Positions 13,503-26,305 of a DNA stretch of 64,000 bases are shown piece after piece. The stretch comes from Andrena cerasifolii (taxonomy: Eukaryota; Arthropoda; Insecta; Hymenoptera; Andrenidae). The stretch covers positions 11,718,001 through 11,782,000 of the forward strand of contig NC_135121.1 of assembly GCF_050908995.1 (NCBI RefSeq), given 5' to 3'. The notes below the pieces were generated by a model. It had not been told where the DNA came from. It was given only the letters and a program-made list of their open reading frames with translations, and made no database searches. Each line of letters starts with the position of its first letter. Positions within the stretch are counted from its first letter, which is position 1. Made by a program: the position numbers and the translations under genes.

Positions 13503-16500
13503 GAAAGATATTGGGAAAGGTTTAAACACAGAGGCTTGAGATAACTTTAAAAACAATTCACTTCTTCTTCATACAGCGAATTAGCAATAACTCACATGTG
13601 AGTTGCCATGTTAAATTAATTTTAAAATTGTCTCGACTCTTTTGAATTAAAATATTTAAATAATTTCCACATCCGCCCCTGGCACCGTTGCATTCGCGTA
13701 AAGAGTATGAAGGCATTAAGCTCGTTTAAAACTAATAAATTTTTATTAAAAGAATCTAAGGAACCATCAGTATTCGAGCGAGCTCTCCGAAAGAAATTCA
13801 AGCACCGTGACACGCCTTGTAGAATGAAACCGAGATCCAGAAGGGGTCCATAGATCACTCGCGGGGAAATCTACTTTCCGACAGCGGCTTTATCGCGAGC
13901 GCGTGTAAATGCAGAGCGCATAAGGTGCATACCTAGGTCGGCGCAGCCGCTGGATCTTCTGCTGACTATCCTCCTCTAATCGACTGTGGCTGCGTTATCC
14001 TGGCAATTGCCTAGCTGCGCAGCGTAATTTCGTCGTAGCCCGTGCTAGCTGTAGGAGCAGCTTGTCAGCCATTCGATGCTGTTCGCCATCGGTGATTCCT
14101 GATTGCGTCGAATGATCCTCGGTATCACTTCAGAGCGCCTGGCGCTGACAACAGTTTCACGGTCGTCCACGAAGAGTCTCGTCGTTGCTCCTTGGCAAGT
14201 GGAAGAACTTCAAGTACCGCCAAGCAGATTCGGTATAGGTGAACGCTGGCTGGAGTATCGAGGACACGAAGCAGGCTCTGCCTAGACGGAGTCGCGGTAT
14301 CGAGGCTGCTCGCTCAACCATTTAACGCTCGCCTTGGTCCCACGAACTTCTACGAGCCTTCTTCGACGATTCCAATGCGTAAGCGACAATAAAGCGTATC
14401 GTCTCACACTCGGTGAATTCGCGTTTCGTAAGCGCGATCGCGGATCTCTTCAGAAGGCCGCCGCCGAGTGGGACCACGAGATTCCAGCGCACTGGCTCGC
14501 CTTACGCGTAAACACTGTAATTCGACTGGGTAGACCCACCGTCCATGAATTACATTCCACTCGTGACCAGGCTCTGGTGGTCTCTTTCACTGACGCAGGA
14601 ATCAATCAGCAGTTTCTATTTTTGCAGCCGGCCGAGATACCGCGGCGCTCAGGAGCGCAGAGGGAAGATCGTTCGTGGAACAGTTCGAGCACTGTTATTT
14701 ATCGCCGCTGCACCCGGGATCTTTTCTTCCCAACGTCTTCGGAGGCGTCGAGCGCGCTATATGCCGGCCTCGCGACGCCACGAGTTTCGGGACGAGCTGT
14801 AACTACCATCGATACCATTTCGCCCCCCTAAATATCGGAGCGTCCCTCTTCCAACATTCCTGAGAATCCACCCGCGAAGATAATAATCCCGAGAAGTTGT
14901 CGACGCTCTGTAAACTCTGTACAGGTGTTTCGCGGCGATTCCACGACAGTCGAGCACGGTAGACGGAGAATTTTCAGCGTCCACTTGTCGTCATATATCA
15001 CCTGTCCACCAACGATTAATCACAACGCCGTTGAATCGAAGAGAAATTGTGAAACCGACTCACTATCACTGCGACGAACCAACTGACAGTTCAAACACTG
15101 TTATCGGCCGCTGGGACGGAGGCACTATCGCTCGGCGGCACGCCAGAGCGATGCGTCTTCCGTCTTCCCTAAAACGATCGCCGAGCGTTAATCAGCAGGC
15201 CTGGGTCACGTCCCGTGCTTCCGGTTGTCTCGCGGTGGCCGGCAACGAGTCGCCGCCGATCGGCAGACCCGCGAGATCGACGCGGATCACTGCACCCCGG
15301 ATGATAATCGAACCTGTCGCGCAACTGCTCCGACCGAGACGGGGCTCCGTTAAGAAACGGTCGACGGCTAATTCGTCACGGACGAGCGGAGAGGGGCGAG
15401 CATAAATCCCGATAATTCGGCGATACAGCTGCGATCGATCGATACGTGGAGTTATGGAGGGGGTGAACAGTTCTTTGTCCCAGCAGCGGGCAGATAAAAA
15501 GGTAATATCGAGAGGCAATAAAACTCGGGGGCCGAACCAGGGACCGACGATAGAGCAAAAAGGAGCAGGTCGGACAGTGTCTGTCTGTGCTAAGAGAAAG
15601 AGGATCGAGATGGGAGGAGGCGAGGTTAAGCTCGGGAGACAATGAATTCGGGATTATATCGCGGCGCCGTTAAAAGACGAGGAAGAGATTAAACAAGCTT
15701 AAGAAGCGGGCGGGCGAGCTGGATATCCTTCTCAAGAAATTAACTGAGAAGGATCCTGTAAGCGGGGTGTGATCTTAAGGGTATTAAAATAATTGTCTGC
15801 CACAGCTAGCAGCGGCGGCAGCCGGGCTCTGCGAGGTTATTTTACTCGCCCGTGGAGAATCCACTGTGGAAAAGTGCGGCTGGTGACGGCCGCTGATATA
15901 TGCTCGCAAGTATTCCGCGGGAAAGAGACTGCTCTTGGGAGCAAACAAGAGCAAACTGAAAAACGAGACACGGAGACACGGACATGACAGAGGCAAGCCA
16001 GATCCTCGACTCGTGAAACTTTAAATAACAACGCGGGAAAAAAGCGGACGTAAATGAATGGCCCTCGAGGAGAATGGAAGCAGACGAGCCGCGTCTTGAT
16101 AAACAATCACCTTTGCAACAAAACCACTGAAAATTCTGCCACTATTGTCCGGGGATTCGACAGACGATTCGCCCCGAGGGACGGCGGTGAGCACTTTTCC
16201 TGAATTTCCTCTCACTGCACTGCTTCCTCAAGAAACTATTCCGAGGGACGGTTTTCGAGAAGCAAGGCACAGGCGCGATGCGCGGCATCGATCCTCTCGA
16301 TCGCGCTGGCGCGGCAAGACTGCCGCGTGGATCGGGATCGTGATCGAGGGACGACAAACAGGAGCGGAGCAACCGGTGGTCCCGGTTTCCTTCGGGGCCC
16401 TGCTCCGAGCTTCCCTTCCCTTCTTCCTTGCCCTCCCTTTTCCAGGTATACGCTTTGCCCACTGTTTTGGCGTAGGAATTCCTTGCAGCGCAAAGTGGAC

Positions 16501-16723
16501 GTGAAATTTTGCTGACGACCGTGGGGAACGGTGCAATCCTTTCATGCAAAGCGAATTCTCTTATTATTCTCGATGTGCAAGTGAAGAAACACTGGGCTGT
16601 TGCTTGTCCGACTTCAGTGAATGAAATTTGTAACAGAATTGCGTGGTCTGAGGAAAATGCTAGTGCACTTGCAAAATTTACGATAATAAAACGTCAGACC
16701 AGCTTGAGGTACTAAACTTTTTT

Positions 16724-16743
16724 TCAAAAAAAAAAAAAAAAAA
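16724..16743 (+). repeat. Poly-A run
   Basis: A stretch of almost uninterrupted A following a short T run, in non-coding sequence. I see no retroposed gene next to it, so it is called a simple repeat only. Confidence 0.7.
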
Positions 16744-19700
16744 CAGAGGCAATTCATCCAGTGCCAAACAGAAGGACCGTTACAGTCGCTTTACTCGTCG
16801 CTGGGGTGTTTGTTACGAATAAATGTTCATTCGCAAGGAATTCCAACGCAGGGAAGCATAAACTACGTGCGGTGCACCGCGAGGGAAAGCCGCGATAAGA
16901 AGCGGAGGATGTATAAGAACGTAAAGAGGGACAGCAATTTTGCAGCAATTTCAAAGACAATCTCCGAGAGGAAAATAGAACAGCGGTTACGATACTGATA
17001 TTATTTTTCTTCCGCGACACTTCATAAATCGCGCTCGGTGCCTTCAATTTCGCGCGGCTGGTCGGCGAGAAGATCTCTCCGCCTCGCTCCCCGAGAAAAT
17101 CGAGATTTCCCACTAGGCGAAGACGAATGAGATCGAGAGGAGGATCTCGCGCAGCGCGCCGCTGCGGCCCCCTTCAATTAAATTAATGAAACGTCACAAT
17201 TCCGCTCCCCGCCTGTACAGCCTGGCCGCGGCCACGGGTGGCGTTTTAACGGAATTAAACTACCGATGCTCGAAAAACGATGGGTCAACAGCGTCTACCA
17301 ACACCACCCACTGCAAGTACATATCGCCATTACACAACCGACACTGTCACTTCGCGACGCCGCTGTCGGAATGTACCGCCGAGGGACTGGTCAGCAGGGA
17401 ACGCGAACTTGGGCCCCGATAAACGAGAGTCACGAGGACGAGGAGGAGCTCGTGACGAAACGGCGAAGTTCCCAGGTAGTCGGGAGGGAATGCGGCGAAG
17501 CTGGTTCCGATAGGGCGAACGGAGGTGGCCCAGCTGCGTACCACATGGCCGCGTACCTGCAGGTATGCGTGCACACTCACCAGTGGACAGGAGGCCAAGG
17601 TGTGCACACAGCGAGGCTCGATCCTCTCCCTCATTAAGGAGCTCGACTGGTCTGGCCCACGGTGTGCTCCACGGTTTTTTCACGCGCAGTCGGAGCTTGT
17701 GCTCGCGACACACGCGAGTCAACGAATGGAAACACGTCGAAGGGCATCGTATAAGGACAGAGATTTGCGACTCGGCGAGTCCCGCGTGGCTTCTCCTCCA
17801 TTTAATCTTGGCATTTCCATTCGCGACTCGACGCGAGCGAACGCGCTGCCTACCCCCGCCTAAATACCAACCCCCTCCTGTCGCGTCTCATGCGCTTCGA
17901 GGGGCACGCTCGTCTGTTGGATAATTTCCGCGACGACGTCGATCAACGATTACATCGCCCTCGGCGAATTCGTTAATGCACCCACGCGACGCTTGAATGG
18001 TCCCCGGGTTTTTCACGCGAATCGCCTATTCACCGGCTCGAGCTCGTTGCTTCTGTCGCGCGGTAATAGCCTCGAACGAGCGCTTTTCCGCGCGCGGGTC
18101 GGATTATGCGCCCGCCACCGTTGCACCCGCGGTTATAATGGCCCTCGCGGCGGTTTTGTGAGCGGGCCCCGAGCAGCCGCATACCTGCTCGCGCTTCTTA
18201 ATTAATTCTCCACTTTCTTCCCAGGTCTGAGCCGCCCGACGTGACGGTTCCGTCTCGAGAGGAATATCACAAGCAGCCGTTCGTGGAATTTGGAATTTCG
18301 TACAGGGTGTTCCGTGAAATATCGGAGCGAGTCGGATGGCGAATCTGGCGCAGCCAAATGATGAAGAAAGTTCACGTGACGCAATAGCACGCGAGCAAGT
18401 TCAAATAAGAGCACCAATCTTCCCAGTCAGCCTGCAGTTCTAAACTTTAAGCTGAAGTTGATTCGACAGTGAACCCGGTACAAATTAAACCTGCCTGTTC
18501 GGTAAACAGACCTTTACCAACGGGAAGCTTGGACGCGTCGTTCTCCGTGTACTCTGATACCTTCCAAGGGATTCGAGCATTTGCGCAAGAAAATACGCGA
18601 AAGCGTGTATGTGGTTCGTCGATACTTGCGGTAGGTCCGAAATTGTTTACGGAGGGAGGTTAAGAGCTGACGGGAAGGAAGTCGCAACGTTATGGTGGTT
18701 CAAACGACAAACCACCGAGAACGAGGAGCGTCGTCGTGTTTTTCCGCCAAACAAGTCCTCCTGTCTCCTCGTGTTGGGATTGCAGCGTGCCGCGAAGACC
18801 GTGCTGTTTAACTCGGAAAATTCAACGAGAATCTTCAGGACTTGAGCGCGCGCGGTTGAAACTATGCAGTCGAAAGCTCGTCGTTCACAGTTCAAGACCT
18901 AATTTCGAGTTTCTAAGTCAAATATTCAGTGCGAAGTGGTAGTTTTCGCTATCCCCGCGAACGATAGCGGAGATTACTCTTGTATATTTCCCGCGTGTTT
19001 GCCTTGAGGCAGGCTGCTTTTACAGCGCGCATTGCTCTGTGTTTGGATAGCTGAAACAATGCACGAGCGACGCACGAGGATATCTGAAATGTTTGGAAAA
19101 ACGCCACCGATCCTGGGGTCCTTAGTCAACCTTCCTAACTCACATGCTACGCGGAAGTTCAGATCCTCTGAATTAAGAACTATTCTGACCTGCATGCAGA
19201 TCAGCGGACTGCAGCGGCATTAATGCTTGAGAAAGCTGCGAATAAAGTTTAATTTCCCTTGCGAGACTCTCTTCTCCCCTGTATTTCTTTTTTCCCTCAA
19301 TGCAACGCTGAAGTTTCTCCGCGAGAAAGTTGAAGCAGCTCGCAACTGCGATAACAAGAAACGTTGCACGGCTTCTTTGCAAATTAAGTACCAAGCAGCT
19401 TGCTTGTCGTCTTTGTACCGCAACGTCGCAACGCTGCAGGTAGTCAAAGTCCCCCGTAGACGTTTCCTGCGAAAAGACTCTGCGAAACTGTGCAGATCTA
19501 CGTGGCCCCGGTTTGCAGAGTGCTCTGACTAGCCGGAGCGTTCCCCGTTGCGAGTGCACAAGGGTGAAGGGTGGAACGCGGGGCCATTGCCAGGCTTTCA
19601 CGGGAACGAGCCGATGTTGCGTGAATCGTGTCGTTCGAGGCGCTAATGCGGGATTCGCGTCGGCAGCTGCACGCAACGATCTACCTGCGTAATTCGGGGA

Positions 19701-22546
19701 GGGCGGGGGGGGGGAGGGGCGCACGTTAACACAGACGCGTCGCGAATGCAAACGCACCCCCAGGAACACTCGGAGCGCCGCTGGGGCACGCGTGTAAATT
19801 CCAAGCAGCCGTTCTACCTTCTATAAAGAACAATCTCCAAGACTGCGCACAGGCTGGCACAAAGTCATTCACGTACAACGTTAGCTTTCTTATTTCGCAA
19901 ACGAGCCTTTGGTACCAAAGTTTGCGCGTGGGAAATAATGCTTTACGTGGTCGTGATCCTGAAAATTTCCCTGCCGCGTATTTACCGTTGCGGTACCGTA
20001 GAAAGAGAGCTGGCGCAACGAATTAGTAACTGCGGGAAATGAAATAATCCCCGCCAGAATTCTCCGCGCCAGTTGCTCGATTCAATCGCGTTCGTTATCC
20101 TCGAGATATGGACCGCTATAATTCCCCTGGCAAAGGCGAAGCGCGCGCGGAGACAGCTAATACCGAGAGGAAGTTACGGCCGGTGACGCGTTATTTTCTG
20201 AAACCGGTCGCGTGATACGATTCGCTCGTTTTTCTTATCCATCGGGAGCCTTGTCACGGCGGCGGCTAAAAGGAGCAGCTAGAAATTTCAATCTTGCCCG
20301 TTTCGCGCGGCTGCGAGCACTGGTAACCTCGAGTCTCGCCCGGGTCGATGGTAATGATCGCCTTCGATAGAGATAAACTAGGAGAGCAGCCGTAATTAGG
20401 CCTGCCCCCTTTTTCTCTCCGCGATGGAAACCGTTACGAGGACGGCGATACAGTTGCAGCTCGCAATGTCGCGTGGAACAATTTCATTCAAAAAGGAGGA
20501 ATAAATCTAGACGCGATATACGCCGCAGCCATCTTCGAGACTGCACTGCCCCGGAAACTTCTGGCTGCCGTCTCCTCGCGAACTTTAATTTCAACTCTAG
20601 CAACTCTAACTAGAAGTCTCGTCGCGACGTATTCAGGAAGACAAGCTGACTGCTCCGTTACGCCAGCCGAAGAAACACTAATACCTTAATAAATGTCGTT
20701 CGCCGCGCGACGACCGGGGACATCGCGGATTACACCGGACGGGTCCGTTGCTTTAATTATGGGAAAAGAAGCCTCGGGAAGATGGAGATCGCCCGGTGAT
20801 AACGGTCCAGTAGAAATAGACGCGGCGGTACGCGCGTTCAAAGTGGAGCAAAGAAGTGGGAACAAGGCTAAGAGCAGGAAGCGAACGCTGGAATTATTGC
20901 CAGCGGAAGTTCTCCTCGAAGCCTGGAAAGGTCGGGGATGCCACCCGCCCCCCCGTAATTGCCGCCACGGCGATATCTTATAACGTTGCGGCGGAAAAAC
21001 ACAGCAATTATCTAGTTGCCAGAAGATAACCGGCCGCGTATTATGCGGCGCTAAATTAATAGCTTGCCGATCGAACTGCACGAAATTGGTTACGAGAGAC
21101 CCTTTGCTGCGCCGTGGCGGGACTTTAAACGATGCGGAAATGTAAATCAGCGGGGGTGGAATTACGGGGCTGCCGGTTGAATTTCACAAAAGCCGCGCCG
21201 TTGCCCCGCTGGCGGGCAACGCGTCGAATTCCATCGCTGCAGACAGCGACGAAGGAACGCCGATAAACCACGATCTCGCAATAAATAACCATCGGGGTAT
21301 TTCCATGGAGCTCTAACGGGCTGGCCGAGCCGAGGAATCGCTGCAACTATTCCTGTGCGCCGGGCAAGTCGGGGCGGAAGAGCGTAAGCGGTGTATGATG
21401 CACCGAAACGACTGCATCATTGACAAGGAGCAGCAACTACGAAACTGCCTTAAATTTCGCGCCTTTGTCCCCGAGCGTGGGCGGCTCATCCAGCGGCTGT
21501 ATTTCGCACAATGAGCCGCGGACGGAGAGGGTGGAAAAATTGCGCGCGAAGGGAGAAAGACGCGCGCGGGGCGACGGGGGTGAAAAAATCGTGGAAGCGG
21601 AGACGCGAGAGAGCGGACGGAACGGAGTAAGACAAAGACACAACGGGCTGCCGGCACCAAGGATATATTCATGGTGTTCCCCGGCTTTTGTCCCCGTAAT
21701 CACCATTGTGCGAGCCGATTCTACGCCGAGCCGGGGCGCCAGATGTTCGCCATTGCACGGGGAATGCACCGTGGCTTTTATCGGCTCGGCTAATTTCGCG
21801 AATACGCCCAGCAAGAGACGGGGGAATGTAGTTTCCAATAGTCGGCCGCGCTGTTCTAAATAGAGTTACACGCTTATCTCGCGTCGGATTGTACAAGGCG
21901 AGCGAATTTTAATCAATGCACCCGCGTAATGCACGCACTCCATTAGCTCGCGGACGTGCTCTGCCCAGGCAGGCATTTTGGAGTCGCGTATAACTAAATT
22001 CGCGAATGGCCCAGTCTGTAATTTAGATCCGGTATTAATTAAAGAAACTGCAAACGAGTTTAAGCGTCTGGATTTGAGAGAAGAAGTTTAACATTTGCAC
22101 CCTCAACTATTGAACGCCTTATATACTTCTGTTGTTATTACCTTTTCCTTCAAATGTTTCACAGATGAATTTACGAAAAAAGTGTATTCACGGCCCCGAA
22201 TACGCAGCAGCGCCATCTGTTTACGCGACTTATTCTCCCGCCAAATTATATAGAAGTGGACAGGAGATCTCCCGCTTGTTACGAATCGTCCTATCTGTAC
22301 GGAGTGCTAAAATATCATCGAAATTGGGAATGCCACGGGGGCCCTTAGCTACGTATTCGAGCAGCACGTTCGTGCCGGCAGAAAATTCATCGGGGGCCGC
22401 TTATAAATTAGAAGCGAGCCCCGTTGTTCGGTCGGGGTGAAATAATTTTGACGTAGCGGTTGCGTGCAACGGAATTTCCAGTTGATACGGCCCTGTGCAC
22501 GCTGGCCGCGTGTACCCTCGGTATTTATCATTCGAACGTGACTTAC

Positions 22547-22648
22547 CTCCGCCGACGACGACCAGCAGGAGAAGGTAACAGCCTCTGCAGCCCATCCTGA
22601 TGCGTTTCCGGGAGAAATGCCCGCGAACACCGTTGCCTTGGTCGTCAT
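22547..22648 (-). CDS. Candidate first coding exon with strong splice donor
   Basis: A consensus donor (GAG then GTAAGT, exon end at 22547) on the minus strand is preceded by two possible starts. An ATG at 22648 in good context gives 34 codons ending in phase 0, which would splice in frame to the 1203-4646 exon (also phase 0). An ATG at 22595 in another frame gives MGCRGCYLLLLVVVGG, which looks like a signal peptide, but ends in phase 1 and would need a different partner exon. I cannot choose between them. Both uses and the link to the distant exon are inference from phase and splice quality only. Confidence 0.3.
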
Positions 22649-22659
22649 GGTTACCGCAG

Positions 22660-24154
22660 TCGAATTCCCGCGCAAATACACTGATCCACGATAAACACAC
22701 GAACGTTGCCAGTGCAAGAAAATGATCCGCGACGCGAACGGTGATTGTGGAATGCACAAGAAGCGAGATCTGAAACGTCCAGTCCAGTACACAGCAGTGA
22801 TTCCATTGGTAATGACATGAAAATAGCTTCTTTGATCAAAAGGAGATCGGAGTCAAGGTTAGTTCAGGCTGCACAGTGACACTGCTACGCCAGCTGAAGG
22901 ATTACTTGCAATTAGTCTACTTTCTATGGACATGGTAAGTGAAACGAATGCTCGACTACTGCGTAGGCTCTGTTGGGAGTAAACACTGATCTCTATATGT
23001 ATAGTACTGGATAGCGTATCCCGTGTTAAAGCCGTGTACCGACTTGACGATCCGGGCGCCATTTTAAACCGAGACAGATTCTCACTTTACAGCGGTAAAT
23101 TTGAACGATAATAAAGGGAGACATACGTACCGACCGAGTGTATGTATGGAAGTTGAAAATTATTATTTTAAATGAAATATGTAATAAAAAAATATACGTA
23201 CATAAAACAAAAGGAAATGTATAGATGGCACAAAATAAGAAAGTAGATAATGAACTGATTACGTTAAAGATAAAAACACATTATATATAAATATGAAAAC
23301 AATTTTATTAAATGTAATAAAAGTACACGTATAATAAAATATAAAATTATATGACAGATATAAAAATTGACGTAAATTTACAATATATACCGTGCAAAAC
23401 TGTGCAATTCATATTTAATACTTAAGAATAATATACAATATATACAATAAATTCTAAATATAAAAATATATACAATATAATATAATATATACAATAAAAT
23501 ACAAATAAATATTACTTATTTTTAAAAGAAGTGGTGTAAGATTAGATTTATAATTATACATCATAATTTAATCAATGTAGGTACAATTTGAAAACTAGAA
23601 TATGAAATTATTATATTTACTAATATAATGTCATTGAACAGACGAATCAATTTCTTTAAGCTGTAAGAAGTGTAGAAAATACATAAATATGCAACAAACT
23701 ATCTCTATCGTTTAAAAGAAAGCAATTGAAGTTTCTGATAGTATCTAAAATTTACTCCCTACATATATGCTTTTATGATCTTCACAAAACAGTAAAATAA
23801 CGCTCTTTTTAAACGATTTTAAAACAATCTTTTTCAAAATGTTCGCTACAAAGCACACTTCTCTTATTTGGAACAAAGTCCTTTACAACCATAGCTGCAA
23901 TCCACTTCTGAAGCAGTTCTGCATTATTTAATAGAAATCTGCAAAATAAGGAAGTTATGTTCCAAATTAATGTCAAAAACTGAAACAATATTAATTAAGT
24001 TATGTAAAATAATTTATCTAAAAACTTCTTAAATTAGAGTGTTATCATTTTCTATTGTACTTTAAATAATTAGACAATTGCATTTGATTAATAAGCATAA
24101 AATATTTTATTTTAGTCACTTTAACTTAAAAATAAGCTGCGTAATTTGAATAAT
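22660..24154. other. Transition into AT-rich island, no gene seen
   Basis: Composition shifts sharply at about 23.1 kb from GC-rich to strongly AT-rich, with TATA-rich simple sequence. This lies immediately downstream, on the minus strand, of the THAP gene stop codon at 24155, so part of it may be that gene's 3' UTR. No open frame of note or structured RNA was recognised. Confidence 0.4.
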
Positions 24155-24769
24155 TCATATATTGCGAAATGATCTTTTTTTATCCTGTCCTTTTGTAGCA
24201 TGACAGAAGACACAATCAGATTTGTATTGCCCAAAAATGGTAGGAATGTTTCCAGGGAGAAGACAGCCTTTGGCAGTGCCTTCTTGGAAACATTTTTTTT
24301 CAAAATGATTCAAATATAACAAGGCGTTCTTTGAAGGCACGAAATTCGAGCCCAGACCCATCTGGTGCAGCCATTCTGCAGCCTTCAACGGAAATCTATA
24401 TGAAACAAACAAAAATATTATTTATTTTCTTAGGAATATTTATTATTAGTAAGAAGTTCCACTTAACTTACAAGTAGCATATAAATGTTATTTCTACCTA
24501 CCCGTGATATGTCAAATCGTCCCCAAATTCTTTTGCGCCACAAAACATACACGTCCTAACAATTTTTATTTTACTTATTAATTTTTACAGGTAATTCTTG
24601 TTTGCTTTGGCTTGCACCCTTCAGGATCACTATTCGCGTCTGCTTCGCGTCGCTGTGTGAAGTCACACTTGAGAATCTTCTTCGGATCAAAATGGCTTCT
24701 ATTGGGCACAAGCCGCCTATCCTCGTTCACTATCCAGTAGTATATACAGATCAGCGGTAGTTTAGCTGT
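24155..24769 (-). CDS. THAP-domain (zinc-coordinating DNA-binding) protein, at least three exons
   Basis: Exons at 24618-24769, 24502-24555 and 24155-24395 join in phase across short introns of 62 and 106 bp, with stop TGA at 24155-24157. Joined, they give a THAP signature: C-x2-C (CMFC) in the 54-bp exon, then HGFPL, a Trp in AAEWLH, C-terminal LNHFEKKCF (usual form xxHFxxxCF) and LLPGNIPTIF, matching the family's closing L-x-P-G-x-(V/I)-P-T-(I/L)-F. THAP domains bind DNA through a C2CH zinc site and are shared by cellular transcription factors and P-element transposases. A second C-x2-C (CVFC) follows near the C-terminus. The exon before the domain (24618-24769) contains W-x10-P and SHF, faintly like a decayed second THAP half. 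Its acceptor is TTCTAG before 24769. The start codon is upstream and was not found. The donor at 24617 (GTGCAA) is weak but gives the needed phase. Confidence 0.7.
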
Positions 24770-24779
24770 CTAGAATTGA

Positions 24780-24970
24780 GAGACTTTCGGATATGTATGC
24801 ATAACTTGCGAAAAACAATAGTTTCTTAACTGAAACTTTTTTTTTACGTAGCTCATAATACTATGTGAAGATAGTAAAAAAATAGGAAATCTTCATCAAG
24901 CCGTTGACTTGTAAAAAAATTCACAAAATGTACACATTTTCCGAGGGTTGAAACGGGTATACCCCCTTAA
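24780..24970. mobile_element. Single end of a TTAA-type (piggyBac-like) element
   Basis: The sequence ends in GGGTATACCCCC followed by TTAA (24967-24970). Read on the minus strand it starts TTAAGGGGGTATACC and soon reaches GTGAATTTTTTT. The complete element at 50880-51383 starts TTAAGGGGTTATACC and also reaches GTGAATTTTTTT, so the two are likely related. The opposite terminus is not visible, so this appears truncated; the left boundary given is approximate. It abuts the 5'-most visible exon of the THAP gene. Confidence 0.45.
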
Positions 24971-26305
24971 GTAGTTTAGTGCCTAATATTCGTGTTGATT
25001 GATCGACGCTAACGAGTTTAGAACCACTAAGTCAACGGATTGTCGCGTGTGGAGATTTGAGTAGTGTTTTGCATATAATGAACGAAGGGAAATCTTATAG
25101 CGGAACTTCTTACGTGGAGAGAAAGGACGGGAGCAGACATCTATTGCTACATCATTGGTGTACAATATTCATATTTCCGATAGAATCTTAGAGAATCCCG
25201 AGAACATCCACGTTAATTAGAATAGACGGTCATTCGCAATTTGTGGGGAAATTACGTTGTCATATCGGGTGAATAAAATTGCTGAAGCGCTGCGAAAAAA
25301 ACGCGGGAAAAGAGGGAGCGCGAGTGCCATCTCGCCGTCCCTAATGAAATTACACTTAAGACGCGTTTCTAGATAATATATTCTATCCGCGCTAGTCTAT
25401 GCATTTAAACGCCGAATGCAGTTCTGTTTTATCGGTTGACGGGATGAGAATAGCCAATTCATTTTCGCGCTAATTCAATATTGACAAAGAAAATTTCAGA
25501 ATACAGAAAATTGAAAATGTAAATGCGCCATACTAATTGGAGATAAATTGCATTAAACAAAATCCAAATTTCAATGCCTCCAAAACATACGTTTCCTATT
25601 TTCTTAGAATAATCACCCCTTTAACAGAACAAAGAGAAGTCGCGGTGCTTTGAAAGTTTACATAAACGCCGAATGTTTTTCCCTTTCCGCCGGCCCGTTC
25701 AAAATATCAACATCCGCCGCTTCTGGAAACCGAAAACGGCCTTCCCTCTACGAAGAGGGACGTAGGTTTATTTATTTTTCTTTGACCGCGTGCTCGAGCA
25801 GGCAGCCTCTTCTACAGCAGCCCTTAACCCAAGCCATCCTCTGACATAATCATGGGCGTAAATATTTAGCGCGTGCTGGTTCCTCGCGCTACTTCAAGGG
25901 GGTGGAAATTCCTCGACCTTTCTCTATCTCGTAACCTTGAACGCCGACGGTTCACCGGAAACAGCACATTAATCATCCTGTTCCCGGAGCGGCTCGCTGT
26001 AATGACTGGCTTACTCTCCAGGAATCTCTTGGCGCGAGCCTCGATTGCGCGGTTAATCGCGCGTTGCTCGTTAAATTGCATCTCGGACCGCGAGGGAAGA
26101 AATGTTTTTCATCGAACAGCAGACGAGAGCCGTAACCAGAATATAATGTCATCTTCCGCCGTCGAGTTGATCGAACGTTCGTTAGGGTGCCGTTTGAGCG
26201 GGGCGAGTGTGCGCGGACGATGTGGCATCTCGGTAATTGGCAGAAAATCCACGGGCGAGGGTACCCGCGACCCCTTATCCACCCGCTGACATTTCGAGCG
26301 TCGCC
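24971..26305. other. Non-coding stretch, nothing assigned
   Basis: Composition returns from AT-rich to GC-richer over this interval. Open frames are short, lack splice signals and show no motif. It should contain the upstream exon(s) or promoter of the THAP gene if that gene is short, but I could not place them. Confidence 0.4.

Larger units (their letters stand above)
4647..22546. other. Long gene-poor stretch (likely long intron or intergenic)
   Basis: About 18 kb in which I find no exon with a convincing acceptor, donor and protein-like composition together. It is moderately GC-rich with short AT-rich patches, and those patches coincide with TIR elements at 5467, 7953 and 11211, which are listed separately. 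A minisatellite lies at about 13.28 kb, an 18-base G run at about 9.47 kb and an A run at about 16.73 kb. If the exon at 22547-22648 belongs with the 1203-4646 exon, all of this is one first intron. Confidence 0.5.

Noticed and set aside
19173..19769. 198-codon minus-strand open frame
   Set aside because: It runs across a poly-G/poly-C tract, has no motif and lacks splice signals.
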